Shown piece by piece: positions 16,963 through 24,787 of a stretch of 64,000 nt of DNA. Each line of letters opens with the position of its first letter. The stretch's first letter is position 1. Source of the stretch: Chthoniobacterales bacterium. GTDB taxonomy: Bacteria; Verrucomicrobiota; Verrucomicrobiia; Chthoniobacterales; UBA10450. The stretch lies in NCBI GenBank assembly GCA_035274845.1, contig DATENU010000019.1:124001-188000 (forward strand). Direction: 5' to 3'. The position numbers were made by a program, and so were the translations under genes. The notes beneath the pieces were generated by a model. The model saw nothing but the letters and a program-made list of their open reading frames with translations. It searched no databases and was not told where the DNA came from.

Positions 16963-19833
16963 TTACGGCGCGGGATTAAGCGGGATGGTGATCTCCCAGA
17001 CGTCAGCGCCCTCCACGGTCTTCACCCGTTGCGCGTCATAGACCCACTCCCATTCGGTGGCCGGTTGGTAACCGTTGGCCGACGCCTTGAGCAGTTTGCC
17101 GTTATCATAGTTGTTGAACGGATTCTGCGTCGGGTTTGCCATCCAGCTGAACTCGAATGCTCCGGAGCCAAGATCCACCACCGGTTCCTCTGCTCCTGCA
17201 ACGCCGCTTGGGGTGGGGCGATGCCACATCCGCAGCGCCGATCCGGCGATGGGCTGCCCGGTTACAGCATCAACGATCGTCACCCGGACGTGCGACAAAT
17301 CCGGAAGTGTAGTCCGCGCGCTCCGGGAGTCGTCCGCGTTACGATAGCAACCATTGATGACGCCGCCGCTGGTCAGAGAGAAATTCACTGCGTCGAGCAG
17401 GCCGGTGAGCGTCGTAGGTGAACCGATGCGATAGTTGTCCCAGACGTTGCGAAGGAGCGGGTCCGCCCAAAAGTCGCTGTGCGCATTAAAGAACGGGTCC
17501 GCCGGCGCGAAGTAGTCAACATCATAGACCGGCGCAATGCCGGTCAGGTCTTTGAAGCCGGTGAAGCTGTAGTATTCGCCCAACCCGCCGCCGAAGGTAT
17601 GTTCGAACTCGTGGGTGATGTGGTCGATTTGCTTCCAATACTCGAAGAGCTCGGTTGAGCCATCAATCAGGGTCGAGGGATCGTAAATCTGCGTCCAGTG
17701 CATCCCATCCGCCCCGCCGGCGCCACTTACGTCCAGACCACCGTTGCCCCCATAACTTCCAAAGACGCTTCCGTTCGACCAGTCCGCATAGGCCCACACT
17801 TCGAAACCGTACTCCGGCAAGGGCGGAAACGCGTTGTGCGAAAAAGGCGACGCTGTCACGATGCTGATGTCCGTCGTCGGATCGAACGTAAACCGGCGCA
17901 GCGTTTGGCGATGCCAGATTGTCTGGAGGTGGGCCACGTATTGACTGAGGCGTGCTTGCAAATCAGCGGTCGAGAGCCCGGCGACGAGATCCTGATGGAG
18001 GAAGAAACGCAGGCGGTGAGTCATATGGTAGGTGGCTTCGACCACCTGGACCTCACCGGTTGTGACCGTCACGCTACTCGGCGGTGGGACTTCCAGTCCG
18101 CTGGCGGGCTGAAACTCGAGGGTGTGCGTGCCTGCACTTGCCGCCGCCGGGTCACCGGCGCGATTCCACGCGCCACCGTCTACCCGCCACTGCGCGAGAC
18201 CAATCTCGGAAAGATATGCGGGAATGGTTTTGACGTGGAGGTAAGCGTTTGAGGCGTCGCGATAGTTGCGGGTCAGATTGGCCGATTGGTTGTTGCGCAT
18301 CCAAACTGTCTCGGTCGGCGGCGCGATGTAGCCCGCAGCCGGCGTGTACTCCAGCGTGTGGGCGGCGGGGGTCAGGTTGAAGAGAACGCTGCTGCTGAGC
18401 TGCCAGGCTCCTCCGTCCACGCGCCACTGGCCTACGGCCGGGGCGAGGTTCACGGTCAGCGAGGGCGCGCCGCCATAGATGCGGTTCAAAACTTTTTGTT
18501 CGCCGGACGCCAGGTAAAAGGTGTCCCTTGGCGGCGTGGTCATCCCGGCCACGGCCGAGTATTCGACTGTGCAATTACCGCTCGAAAGTGCGCCCAGCGT
18601 TGAGCCGCTCGATTGCCAGGCGCCTCCGTTTAGCCGCCAGGTTGCGCTCCCGGGCGCGGTAGTAACTGTGATGGAAGCGTGCCTCGAATAGCTGTAGCTG
18701 AGATTTTTGTTTTCGCTTTCCGCCAGCGTGACCCCGTAGGTCGGAATTTGAAAATAACCGGGGACACTCGAAAACTGAATGGCGTAGCTGCCGGGTCTGA
18801 GCCCGCTTAAAGTAGCGCCGCTGGCCTGCCAGGAACCGGTACCCAAACGCCATTGTCCTTCAGTTGGCGAAAGTAAAACTGTGATGGAGCCGGGCAAGAG
18901 ATAGCTCCGGGACAGGGTCTGATCCAGACCCGTGCTCAGGAAAACACTTTCGTTTGGGGGCGCGGTGTAGCCACTGGCCCCGGTGTACTCGACCGAATGA
19001 GAGCCGCCGGTCAGCTGGCCTGCGCGGTCTCCGCTGTTGCGCCAGGCGCCGCCGTCCACGCGCCATTGTCCGACGGCCGGGGTCAGATTGATGACCAGCC
19101 CGGATTCAGTCGTGTACGAACGACTGAGGGTAAGGTTTTGAGCCGCCACAATGGTGATCGTTTCCGTTGGCGGCGTGAGCTTGGTCGCGACGGGCGAGTA
19201 GTCGATGGTGTGGGTACCGGCCGGGAGCAATCCACTATAGGTCCCGGAGGGACGCCACACGCCACCATCAACCCGCCATTGCGCGGTATTCGGGGAAAGC
19301 ATTACCACAACCTGACCAGCCGGCGTATAGGAGCGTGAGATCGAGGTTGTTTGGCCTGATACCAGGGAGGTGGTTTCCGTCGCCGGGGCGATCTGGTTCG
19401 CGAGCGCGCTATAGCTGATCGAGTGCGCCCCCGGCGTGAGGCCGGTCGCCGTCGTCCCGCTGTTGCGCCAGACGCCTCCATCGAGCTGCCACTGTCCTGA
19501 AGTCGGGCTAAGCGTTACGACGAGGGACGCAGGCGGGACATACGTGCCCGTTACCGTTGTGGTTACACCATTGACGAGAGTGACAGTTGCTGGGGCAGGT
19601 GCGACCCAACCGGTGATGGTTTTGTAGGCAACGGTATGGGCGGCGTTGCTGAGATTTTTCACGGTTGCTCCGCTCGCCTTCCAAGCGCCGCCGTCGACCT
19701 GCCATTGGGCGCCCGCGCTCACCGCGGCGGATGGCGTGATGTTGACGGTCAGATTGCCGGCGAGAGCTGTGCCGGTCGCGACCAGAACAAACACGGCCGA
19801 AAGGAACGAAAGAGAGGAACGGGCGGATTTCAT
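16963..19833 (-). CDS. Large secreted protein: eight W(R/Q)xDGGxW repeats plus a HEFEH zinc-peptidase-like domain
   Basis: A 956-residue protein with a signal peptide ending near TALAG. Residues about 25-600 form eight repeats of about 70 residues; each contains a WQVDGGAW/WRVDGGAW-like core, a W.xxxG stretch, L..G.H.V.Y and a Y..P...V.L. segment. These resemble PEGA or IPT-like surface repeats; they may bind cell-wall or polysaccharide. After residue 600 is a distinct domain with LQTIWHRQT, then HITHEFEHTFGGGLGEYYS near residue 741, an HExxH zinc-binding motif followed by a C-terminal region with carboxypeptidase-regulatory-like sequence (VRVTIVDAVTGQPIAGSAL). No known family is clear. Confidence 0.75.
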   Translation of the reverse strand: MKSARSSLSFLSAVFVLVATGTALAGNLTVNITPSAAVSAGAQWQVDGGAWKASGATVKNLSNAAHTVAYKTITGWVAPAPATVTLVNGVTTTVTGTYVPPASLVVTLSPTSGQWQLDGGVWRNSGTTATGLTPGAHSISYSALANQIAPATETTSLVSGQTTSISRSYTPAGQVVVMLSPNTAQWRVDGGVWRPSGTYSGLLPAGTHTIDYSPVATKLTPPTETITIVAAQNLTLSRSYTTESGLVINLTPAVGQWRVDGGAWRNSGDRAGQLTGGSHSVEYTGASGYTAPPNESVFLSTGLDQTLSRSYLLPGSITVLLSPTEGQWRLGTGSWQASGATLSGLRPGSYAIQFSSVPGYFQIPTYGVTLAESENKNLSYSYSRHASITVTTAPGSATWRLNGGAWQSSGSTLGALSSGNCTVEYSAVAGMTTPPRDTFYLASGEQKVLNRIYGGAPSLTVNLAPAVGQWRVDGGAWQLSSSVLFNLTPAAHTLEYTPAAGYIAPPTETVWMRNNQSANLTRNYRDASNAYLHVKTIPAYLSEIGLAQWRVDGGAWNRAGDPAAASAGTHTLEFQPASGLEVPPPSSVTVTTGEVQVVEATYHMTHRLRFFLHQDLVAGLSTADLQARLSQYVAHLQTIWHRQTLRRFTFDPTTDISIVTASPFSHNAFPPLPEYGFEVWAYADWSNGSVFGSYGGNGGLDVSGAGGADGMHWTQIYDPSTLIDGSTELFEYWKQIDHITHEFEHTFGGGLGEYYSFTGFKDLTGIAPVYDVDYFAPADPFFNAHSDFWADPLLRNVWDNYRIGSPTTLTGLLDAVNFSLTSGGVINGCYRNADDSRSARTTLPDLSHVRVTIVDAVTGQPIAGSALRMWHRPTPSGVAGAEEPVVDLGSGAFEFSWMANPTQNPFNNYDNGKLLKASANGYQPATEWEWVYDAQRVKTVEGADVWEITIPLNPAP

Positions 19834-19963
19834 GGGTTTATTGGAAGAGCGTGGAAACCAAGCAGTCGTTATGCCAGCGATGACGGCGCTGGTGGTGCGA
19901 CCCGCGGCCCGGTCTGAGTCGCTCGCTAGTTCAGTCGATCACGCCAAAACAGCGTTCGGTCGA

Positions 19964-20398
19964 TCAAAGATTTGCATTTCTGCCGAGGAGGTGCCGGGAA
20001 ATAAATGCCCCGACAATGCCCATGACGAACGCCGGGATGAAACCGATTATGCCTACCCAGAAAAGCGGTTTCAGGATGTAGGCGAACAGATCGAAGTTTT
20101 GTTCGAGAAACATCGATACAGTGGATCCGGAAAGTACGCCCACTAGGAAGCTCAAGACACCGAAAAAGCCGGCGAGAATTAGACGGTCGGTACACGCTGA
20201 ACCCCATCGCGGCGCGACGATCCATCCAAAGAGAGCCGTGATGAGGAGGCCGCAAACTATCTGAATGGGAAGAGTTGCCACCAAATGAATCGCATCTCGC
20301 AACCCGAGAACGAGGACGCAGGTGACGGCCAGCATTGGCAGCGAAAGCCCAAGCGTCCAAACGATCGCTTTACGAAAACAACGTTCCTGGTGGCTCAT
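19964..20398 (-). CDS. Integral membrane protein, four helices, unknown
   Basis: A 144-residue hydrophobic protein with four predicted helices, for example LGLSLPMLAVTCVLVLGL and IIGFIPAFVMGIVGAFISR. Its start codon overlaps the stop of the upstream membrane gene by ATGA, so the two are coupled. No family recognised. An alternative open frame on the same strand overlaps 19926-20360 but has a less regular hydrophobic pattern, so this frame is preferred. Confidence 0.6.
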   Translation of the reverse strand: MSHQERCFRKAIVWTLGLSLPMLAVTCVLVLGLRDAIHLVATLPIQIVCGLLITALFGWIVAPRWGSACTDRLILAGFFGVLSFLVGVLSGSTVSMFLEQNFDLFAYILKPLFWVGIIGFIPAFVMGIVGAFISRHLLGRNANL

Positions 20399-20784
20399 CG
20401 CGACGCCAGTTGATCAGGCTGTTTCGCGGTCAGAGTCGCTATCAGCGCGACGATGGCGAGCAGAACGCCGATTCCCTTGATGGCCAGGATCGCGCTCGAT
20501 GGAATTGGCGCCGGATCGATCTCTCCGAGGCGATATTGGCGAAGCTGTTCGAAGAAGCTGTAGTAGCCTAGTCCGCAAGTGAATCCCCAGGCGGCAGCGA
20601 GGAGGCGCTGGCCCGCCACAAATCTCCGGCCGACCAGCCACGCGCCCGCGAGAAGCAACGCTCCCATGATATAGTCATCGAACAGCGCCGGCGGATATTC
20701 CCGCCAGGTTCCCCAGCGCCGGACCGTCTCGGCCACGGGTGCTCCCACGCCAAAGATAATTGCTAATGCGCGGCTAAATTTCAT
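20395..20784 (-). CDS. Membrane protein of unknown function
   Basis: A 129-residue protein with several hydrophobic segments, including ALFDDYIMGALLLAGAWLVG and ILAIKGIGVLLAIVALIATL. Starting at ATG 20784 (MKFSRALAIIFGVG) rather than 20823. It overlaps the next gene by ATGA, forming a two-gene membrane operon. No known family; the conserved-looking ETVRRWG.W.E.P..FDDY suggests a real gene. Confidence 0.6.
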   Translation of the reverse strand: MKFSRALAIIFGVGAPVAETVRRWGTWREYPPALFDDYIMGALLLAGAWLVGRRFVAGQRLLAAAWGFTCGLGYYSFFEQLRQYRLGEIDPAPIPSSAILAIKGIGVLLAIVALIATLTAKQPDQLASR

Positions 20785-20847
20785 CGGCTTCGGGGACGGC
20801 TCGCAACGAAGCGTGCTTCGCATGGCGAAGCGGCTCCAGCCAGAAAC

Positions 20848-21096
20848 TTACTTCCGGCTCTTCTTTTTCTTGCGGGAACCGTATTTGACGGCGCGGTGCT
20901 CGGCCTTGGCGATCGCGGCGTTATCCGTCTTCTCGTTCATGCGAAGCTTGGCCTTCATCCCAGCCTCCTTGTACAGCACTTCGCGAATCGCGGCCGACTT
21001 GTTCCCGCAATGTTTTTGATCGGCCAATGCCTGGAGCGCCCGGTCAAGAGCCAGAGGGAGAGTGATCGTGATAGCTGTGGATTCCTTGTCCCGCAC
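20848..21096 (-). CDS. Ribbon-helix-helix-like protein
   Basis: An 82-residue protein with a CopG/MetJ-like pattern: AITITLPLALDRALQALADQ (beta strand then helix) and KSAAIREVLYKEA. The C-terminal half is very lysine- and arginine-rich (KYGSRKKKKSRK). It starts at GTG 21096. No adjacent toxin gene exists, so it is not obviously an antitoxin. It is divergent from a second small RHH-like gene at 21181. Confidence 0.6.
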   Translation of the reverse strand: MRDKESTAITITLPLALDRALQALADQKHCGNKSAAIREVLYKEAGMKAKLRMNEKTDNAAIAKAEHRAVKYGSRKKKKSRK

Positions 21097-21180
21097 GTCG
21101 CCGACCGTGTCCTATTTACGATGAAGCGGCAAGAAAATTCGGTCTTGACACTGTGTATGATACAATAATACAGATGCCTT

Positions 21181-21363
21181 ATGCCCAGAACGAAGCTGCC
21201 GAAAGGCAGTGCCCCGCTGACGTTCCGCCTTCCGCTCCAGACCAAGAACGCTTTGGTAAAGAGAGCGCGGCGTGAGCAGCTGAGCCTGGCTGAATTCATC
21301 CGGCGCGCCTTGCGCCGCGAACTCGAGGGCGCCCGAGGGCGCAACTCCCGCCATGAACGCTGA
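21181..21363 (+). CDS. Small ribbon-helix-helix-like protein
   Basis: A 60-residue protein with TFRLPLQTKNALVKRARREQ and LSLAEFIRRALRREL, the RHH pattern of a beta strand and two helices. TTGACA at 21145-21150 is a possible -35 element, though the -10 spacing is unclear; GTATGATAC (21155-21163), a short palindrome, lies between, a possible operator. It is not followed by an obvious toxin gene. Confidence 0.55.
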   Translation: MPRTKLPKGSAPLTFRLPLQTKNALVKRARREQLSLAEFIRRALRRELEGARGRNSRHER

Positions 21364-21662
21364 GCTGCTTGAATCTGCCTCTCCTGGCGGCAAATGCCGG
21401 AGTTTGAACTTTGCTTTCCGCGCGCTTTTGGGTCGCCGATATGGGAGCTGGTCCCCCCATTCAAGTGTCCCGCACGCGCCGCGTTCCAACGGCTGGAGGT
21501 GCCGTGTGATCAGGGCGGCGACAGCGAAGGAGGGGTTCTTCGCGATCACGGTCGACGACGTTGACACGATCGGGGTGATCGTGGGTGTTGAGCTGGAACG
21601 CGGCGCAGCGGAATGGAAAGGTTTGCCGGGGTCCGAGTGGTTTGACTGAGCGAAGAAGCATC
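21364..21662. other. Region with no supported gene
   Basis: About 300 bp between the RHH gene and the DUF2283 gene. One open frame (21353-21649, +) is present but its N-terminal half is low in family-like features and neither strand shows a recognisable domain. I cannot decide whether the last 60 residues (VIRAATAKEGFFAITVDDVD) are coding. Confidence 0.4.
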
Positions 21663-21875
21663 ATGGGCGATAAACTGAAACTCTGGTTCTACCCAGAAGC
21701 GGATTACCTCGAAGTGACTTTTTCGGACGCGCACGGCTACATGCGGCCGACAAACAGTGGCGCGGTAATGAAGCGCGTGGACGAGGAAGGCAAGGTGATC
21801 GGTTTTAGCGTGTTTGGAGTGAGCCGATTCCAGAAGGATCGCCCGCTTGAATTCGAACTGGTCACGGGAGCGTAG
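21663..21875 (+). CDS. DUF2283 domain-containing protein
   Basis: A 70-residue protein beginning MGDKLKLWFYPEADYLEVTF and ending RPLEFEL. DUF2283 proteins share the YY.E.D.LYI.F and E.G.V.GI.I. pattern. Function unknown; often near toxin-antitoxin loci. Confidence 0.8.
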   Translation: MGDKLKLWFYPEADYLEVTFSDAHGYMRPTNSGAVMKRVDEEGKVIGFSVFGVSRFQKDRPLEFELVTGA

Positions 21876-21892
21876 ATTTGACGCTACAGGTT

Positions 21893-21916
21893 CGACGGTC
21901 AGAGACCGCCGCTACA
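21893..21916. repeat. Dispersed CGACGGTC..CCGCCGCTACA repeat overlapping a gene end
   Basis: A 24-mer that matches the right arm at 11154-11178 and the relative at 9273-9296. It overlaps the last codons of the aminotransferase gene; the terminal residues CSGGL and the TGA stop come from the repeat. Confidence 0.8.
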
Positions 21917-22792
21917 GATCCGGGCGCGGAAGGCGTCGAGCAGCTGAAGCGTGATGGGGCCAGGTCTGCCGGCGCCAATTGCTCGATCATCGACAGCGAC
22001 GATGGGCAACACTTCGCGGGTGGTGCTGGTGAGAAAGGCTTCATTGGCCGCGAAGAGATCGTCGTCGCGCAGGACCTGTTCGCGAACCTCAACTCCGATT
22101 TCGGGGCCGATTTCGAACAGGAACTCGCGCGTGATTCCGGGGAGCAGCCCGCATGCGAGAGGCGGGGTGAGCGCGGAGCCATTGCTGACGATAAACAAAT
22201 TGGACTGCGTGCCCTCGGTGAGCTCGCCGCGATAATTTCGCATCACAGCTTCGAAGCCGCCCCGCTTCAAGGCCTCCTGCGCGGCGAGGGCCGAATTCAT
22301 GAGGTTATTGCTCTTGATCATCGGGTTCACCGATTGCGGGTGGTTCCGGACGACGCCGGTCAGGACAACGCGCACTCCTTTTTCGTAGGTCTCGGCGGAA
22401 GGCGGGGAAAGCGGTTTGACAATGATGACCGACGAAGGCGTCGGGGTCGCTTTTGGGTCGTAGGTCAGCTCGCCGACGCCGCGGGTGACGAGAACGCGGA
22501 CGTAGGCTTCCTGTGGGCGGCCAGAGCGCGGTGCTAGAGGAAGGTTCGCGGCGGCGATCGTTTCCTGGATGCGCGCCGCCAGCTCGTCGTCAGTGAAGGG
22601 AAGGGGCAGATCGATCAGCCGCGCCGAATTTCGTAACCGGCGCAGGTGGCGATCGAAGAGAAACAGGCGGCCATCATAGGTTCGCAACGTTTCGTAAATT
22701 CCTTCGCCGTAAAGAAACCCATGGTCGAAGACAGGAATGACGGCTTCGTGCTCGCCGGAGATTCGTCCATTTACATTTACGGTCGCAGCCAT
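21899..22792 (-). CDS. Class IV PLP-dependent aminotransferase (BCAT/DAAT/ADC lyase family)
   Basis: A 297-residue protein of fold-type IV. Motifs: VFDHGFLYGEGIYETLRTYD near residue 20, the PLP lysine in NPMIKSNNLMNSALAAQEAL near 155, and ELTEGTQSNLFIV near 185 with the PLP-binding Glu and the cofactor-phosphate loop. This could act as a branched-chain or D-amino-acid aminotransferase, or aminodeoxychorismate lyase; the sequence alone does not decide. The last five residues derive from a dispersed repeat, which replaced or extended the original C-terminus. Confidence 0.92.
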   Translation of the reverse strand: MAATVNVNGRISGEHEAVIPVFDHGFLYGEGIYETLRTYDGRLFLFDRHLRRLRNSARLIDLPLPFTDDELAARIQETIAAANLPLAPRSGRPQEAYVRVLVTRGVGELTYDPKATPTPSSVIIVKPLSPPSAETYEKGVRVVLTGVVRNHPQSVNPMIKSNNLMNSALAAQEALKRGGFEAVMRNYRGELTEGTQSNLFIVSNGSALTPPLACGLLPGITREFLFEIGPEIGVEVREQVLRDDDLFAANEAFLTSTTREVLPIVAVDDRAIGAGRPGPITLQLLDAFRARICSGGL

Positions 22793-22843
22793 GCCTGAGA
22801 ATGGTGGTGGACGAGGCGGGAGGAAAGTCTCTAAACCTCACTT

Positions 22844-23866
22844 GTGACAATAAATCGTCCGTTTCTCCTGGCGGCCGTCATCGCGCTCAACGCGTTCGGT
22901 GTCAGCGCGAGAGCAGAGGCGCCAGCTTCCACGGAGGCGATCGCGCAAATCGCGAAACAATTCGACGACCATCCGCTAATCATGATCGGCGAATTGCATC
23001 GCTGGGAGCAGTTGCACGCTTTCATCCGGGAGATGCTCCGCGATCGCGAGTTTGTCTGCCGGGCGGACGACATCGTGATCGAATTTGGGAACTCGCGTCT
23101 GCAAAGCGTGGCGGACGCTTACGCCTTTGGACGCAACATCTCCGACGCTCAACTCCAAAGTCTCTGGCGGGAAACCGCGGTGCCGTTCACCTGGAATTCG
23201 CCGATCTACCGGCAACTCCTCGAGACCATTCGCGACATCAACCAACGGAAGCTCTGCGATCATCCGATCAGGATCGTGCTGGGCGATCCGCCCCTGGATT
23301 GGTCGAAGATCAAAACCGCAAAGGATTACGGGCCCTGGACCAATCGTGACGCGAGCTATGCCGAGGTAGTCGAGCGAGAGGTTTTGGCGAAGCATCACCG
23401 CGCGTTCCTGCTGGCCGGGCAATATCACGTCGTGAAAAAGCTTCCAGAAGGGGAGAACGATGGGCCGCGCGCGGCGCAGATCATCGAACGCAAACATCCC
23501 GGCGCCCTTTTTTGCATTGTCGCCCCATTGCCGCCGGTGGCCGAAGCTTTGCATCTGGCACGCGCGCCCAGTTTCAAAGCGGTGAAGGGAAGCGAACTCG
23601 AGCGCGCCGACTTTGGCCCGATCACCACCGTCGTGCCTCCGAAGAAATGGCCGCCGCTGGGCGAAGTGGTCGATGGGATCCTCTTCGTGGGCGAACAAAC
23701 GCCGCGGTATCCTTCTCCGGCGATTTATCTGGATCCCGATTACCAGCGCGAGCTGCGCCGGCGCATCGCGATCATCAAGGAATTCAGCGGCCAGGATTTC
23801 GGCCCGGGCCTGGACGACCTCATCAAGGAGGCCGGCAAAGCGAAAACGGAAAGCCCCAGGCGCTAG
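22844..23866 (+). CDS. Secreted ChaN/EreA-like protein of unknown function
   Basis: A 340-residue protein with a signal peptide (RPFLLAAVIALNAFGVSARA); GTG 22844 is the start. The mature part begins DDHPLIMIGELHRWEQLHAF then DDIVIEFGN, the (I/V)GE.H pattern of the ChaN/TraB/EreA superfamily, with a histidine-containing AFLLAGQYHVVKKL and the final DPDYQRELRRRIAII. A role in haem binding or hydrolysis is suggested only by fold. The gene is complete. Confidence 0.65.
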   Translation: MTINRPFLLAAVIALNAFGVSARAEAPASTEAIAQIAKQFDDHPLIMIGELHRWEQLHAFIREMLRDREFVCRADDIVIEFGNSRLQSVADAYAFGRNISDAQLQSLWRETAVPFTWNSPIYRQLLETIRDINQRKLCDHPIRIVLGDPPLDWSKIKTAKDYGPWTNRDASYAEVVEREVLAKHHRAFLLAGQYHVVKKLPEGENDGPRAAQIIERKHPGALFCIVAPLPPVAEALHLARAPSFKAVKGSELERADFGPITTVVPPKKWPPLGEVVDGILFVGEQTPRYPSPAIYLDPDYQRELRRRIAIIKEFSGQDFGPGLDDLIKEAGKAKTESPRR

Positions 23867-23926
23867 GATTCGCTGCCCGAAATTCGTCGATGCGGACCGG
23901 GCAGAGTGATGATTTCATCGGATCGC

Positions 23927-24400
23927 ATGACAACTTCCAACTTTCGTATTGTTCCTTTGCCGACCGACGTTGCCGACGCTGCGCGCGAAGCGGCCAGGCG
24001 CGGTGCGCGCGACCACGCCATCGTTAACGTTGCCGCACCGCACACCGCTCCCTGCCGTCATTGTTTGCGCTGGGCGCAACCAGGCGAGCGCGTGATCCTG
24101 TTTCCCTACGCTTCCATTCCGCCCGATCGTCCCTATACCGAAAGCGGGCCGATCTTCGTCCACGAAGCGCCTTGTGAATCGTATGGCGCGACGAACAACT
24201 ACCCGCCCGATTTTCGCCAGGGCCGCGTTCTGCGGGCTTACGATTCGCAAGACAATATGATCGATGCCTCTGTCGTGGAGGGCGAGGAACCCGAAGCCGT
24301 GATCGCGAAATTATTCCAGAATCCGGAGGCGGCCTTTCTCCAGGCCCGCAGCGCCACGCGCGGTTGCTTCACCTTCAGAGTCGAGCGGGCTTCTCCTTGA
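23927..24400 (+). CDS. DUF1203 domain-containing protein
   Basis: A 157-residue protein with the DUF1203 pattern: a first segment FRIVPLP, then CRHCLRWAQPGERVILFPYA, and GPIFVHEAPCESY followed by GRVLRAYDSQDNM. The family has a conserved cysteine pair and unknown function. The start at ATG 23927 fits the family; an in-frame GTG at 23906 would add seven residues. The stop overlaps the PadR promoter. Confidence 0.85.
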   Translation: MTTSNFRIVPLPTDVADAAREAARRGARDHAIVNVAAPHTAPCRHCLRWAQPGERVILFPYASIPPDRPYTESGPIFVHEAPCESYGATNNYPPDFRQGRVLRAYDSQDNMIDASVVEGEEPEAVIAKLFQNPEAAFLQARSATRGCFTFRVERASP

Positions 24401-24441
24401 CAGCTTAGGGGAGCGGCCGCTATTCTCCTAAGCATCTTAGG
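24397..24441 (+). promoter_or_regulatory. Sigma70-like promoter with PadR-type operator
   Basis: TTGACA (24397-24402) and TATTCT (24421-24426) are separated by 18 bp. Directly behind the -10 lies CCTAAGcatCTTAGG (24427-24441), a perfect six-base dyad, and an additional CTTAGG half-site occurs at 24404-24409 inside the spacer. PadR regulators bind such dyads to repress their own operon. The ATG of the PadR gene is 4 bp after the dyad. Confidence 0.7.
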
Positions 24442-24445
24442 AAAC

Positions 24446-24787
24446 ATGAGCGACGAAGCTGAACTTCTGCCCGGAACTCTGGATCTTCTCATTTTGAAGG
24501 CGGTCTCCCTCGGGCCGCTCCACGGCTACGGCGTCCTCCTGCGCATCGGGCAAATCTCGGGGCAAAAACTTCTGATCGAGCAGGGGGCGCTTTACCCGGC
24601 TCTCTTTCGGCTGGTCCGGCAGGGCCTGCTCAAGGCAGAGTGGGATAAGTCGGACAACAATCGCCGCGCCAAGTATTACGAGTTGACGGCGAAAGGCCGC
24701 AAGCGTCTGCGCGAAGAAACGGAGTGGTGGAATCGTTTGGCGGCGGCAGTGGCTACGGTCCTGGCGGCGGAACCTGAGAAAGCATGA
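24446..24787 (+). CDS. PadR-family transcriptional repressor
   Basis: A 113-residue winged-helix regulator. The PadR pattern is visible: LPGTLDLLILKAVSLGPLHG, YGVLLRIGQIS, then GALYPALFRLVRQGLLKAEW, NNRRAKYYELTAKGRKRL. The stop overlaps the start of the ADOP permease by ATGA. This pair (PadR plus FtsX-like permease) is common in Acidobacteria and Verrucomicrobia. Autoregulation through the dyad upstream is likely. Confidence 0.93.
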   Translation: MSDEAELLPGTLDLLILKAVSLGPLHGYGVLLRIGQISGQKLLIEQGALYPALFRLVRQGLLKAEWDKSDNNRRAKYYELTAKGRKRLREETEWWNRLAAAVATVLAAEPEKA

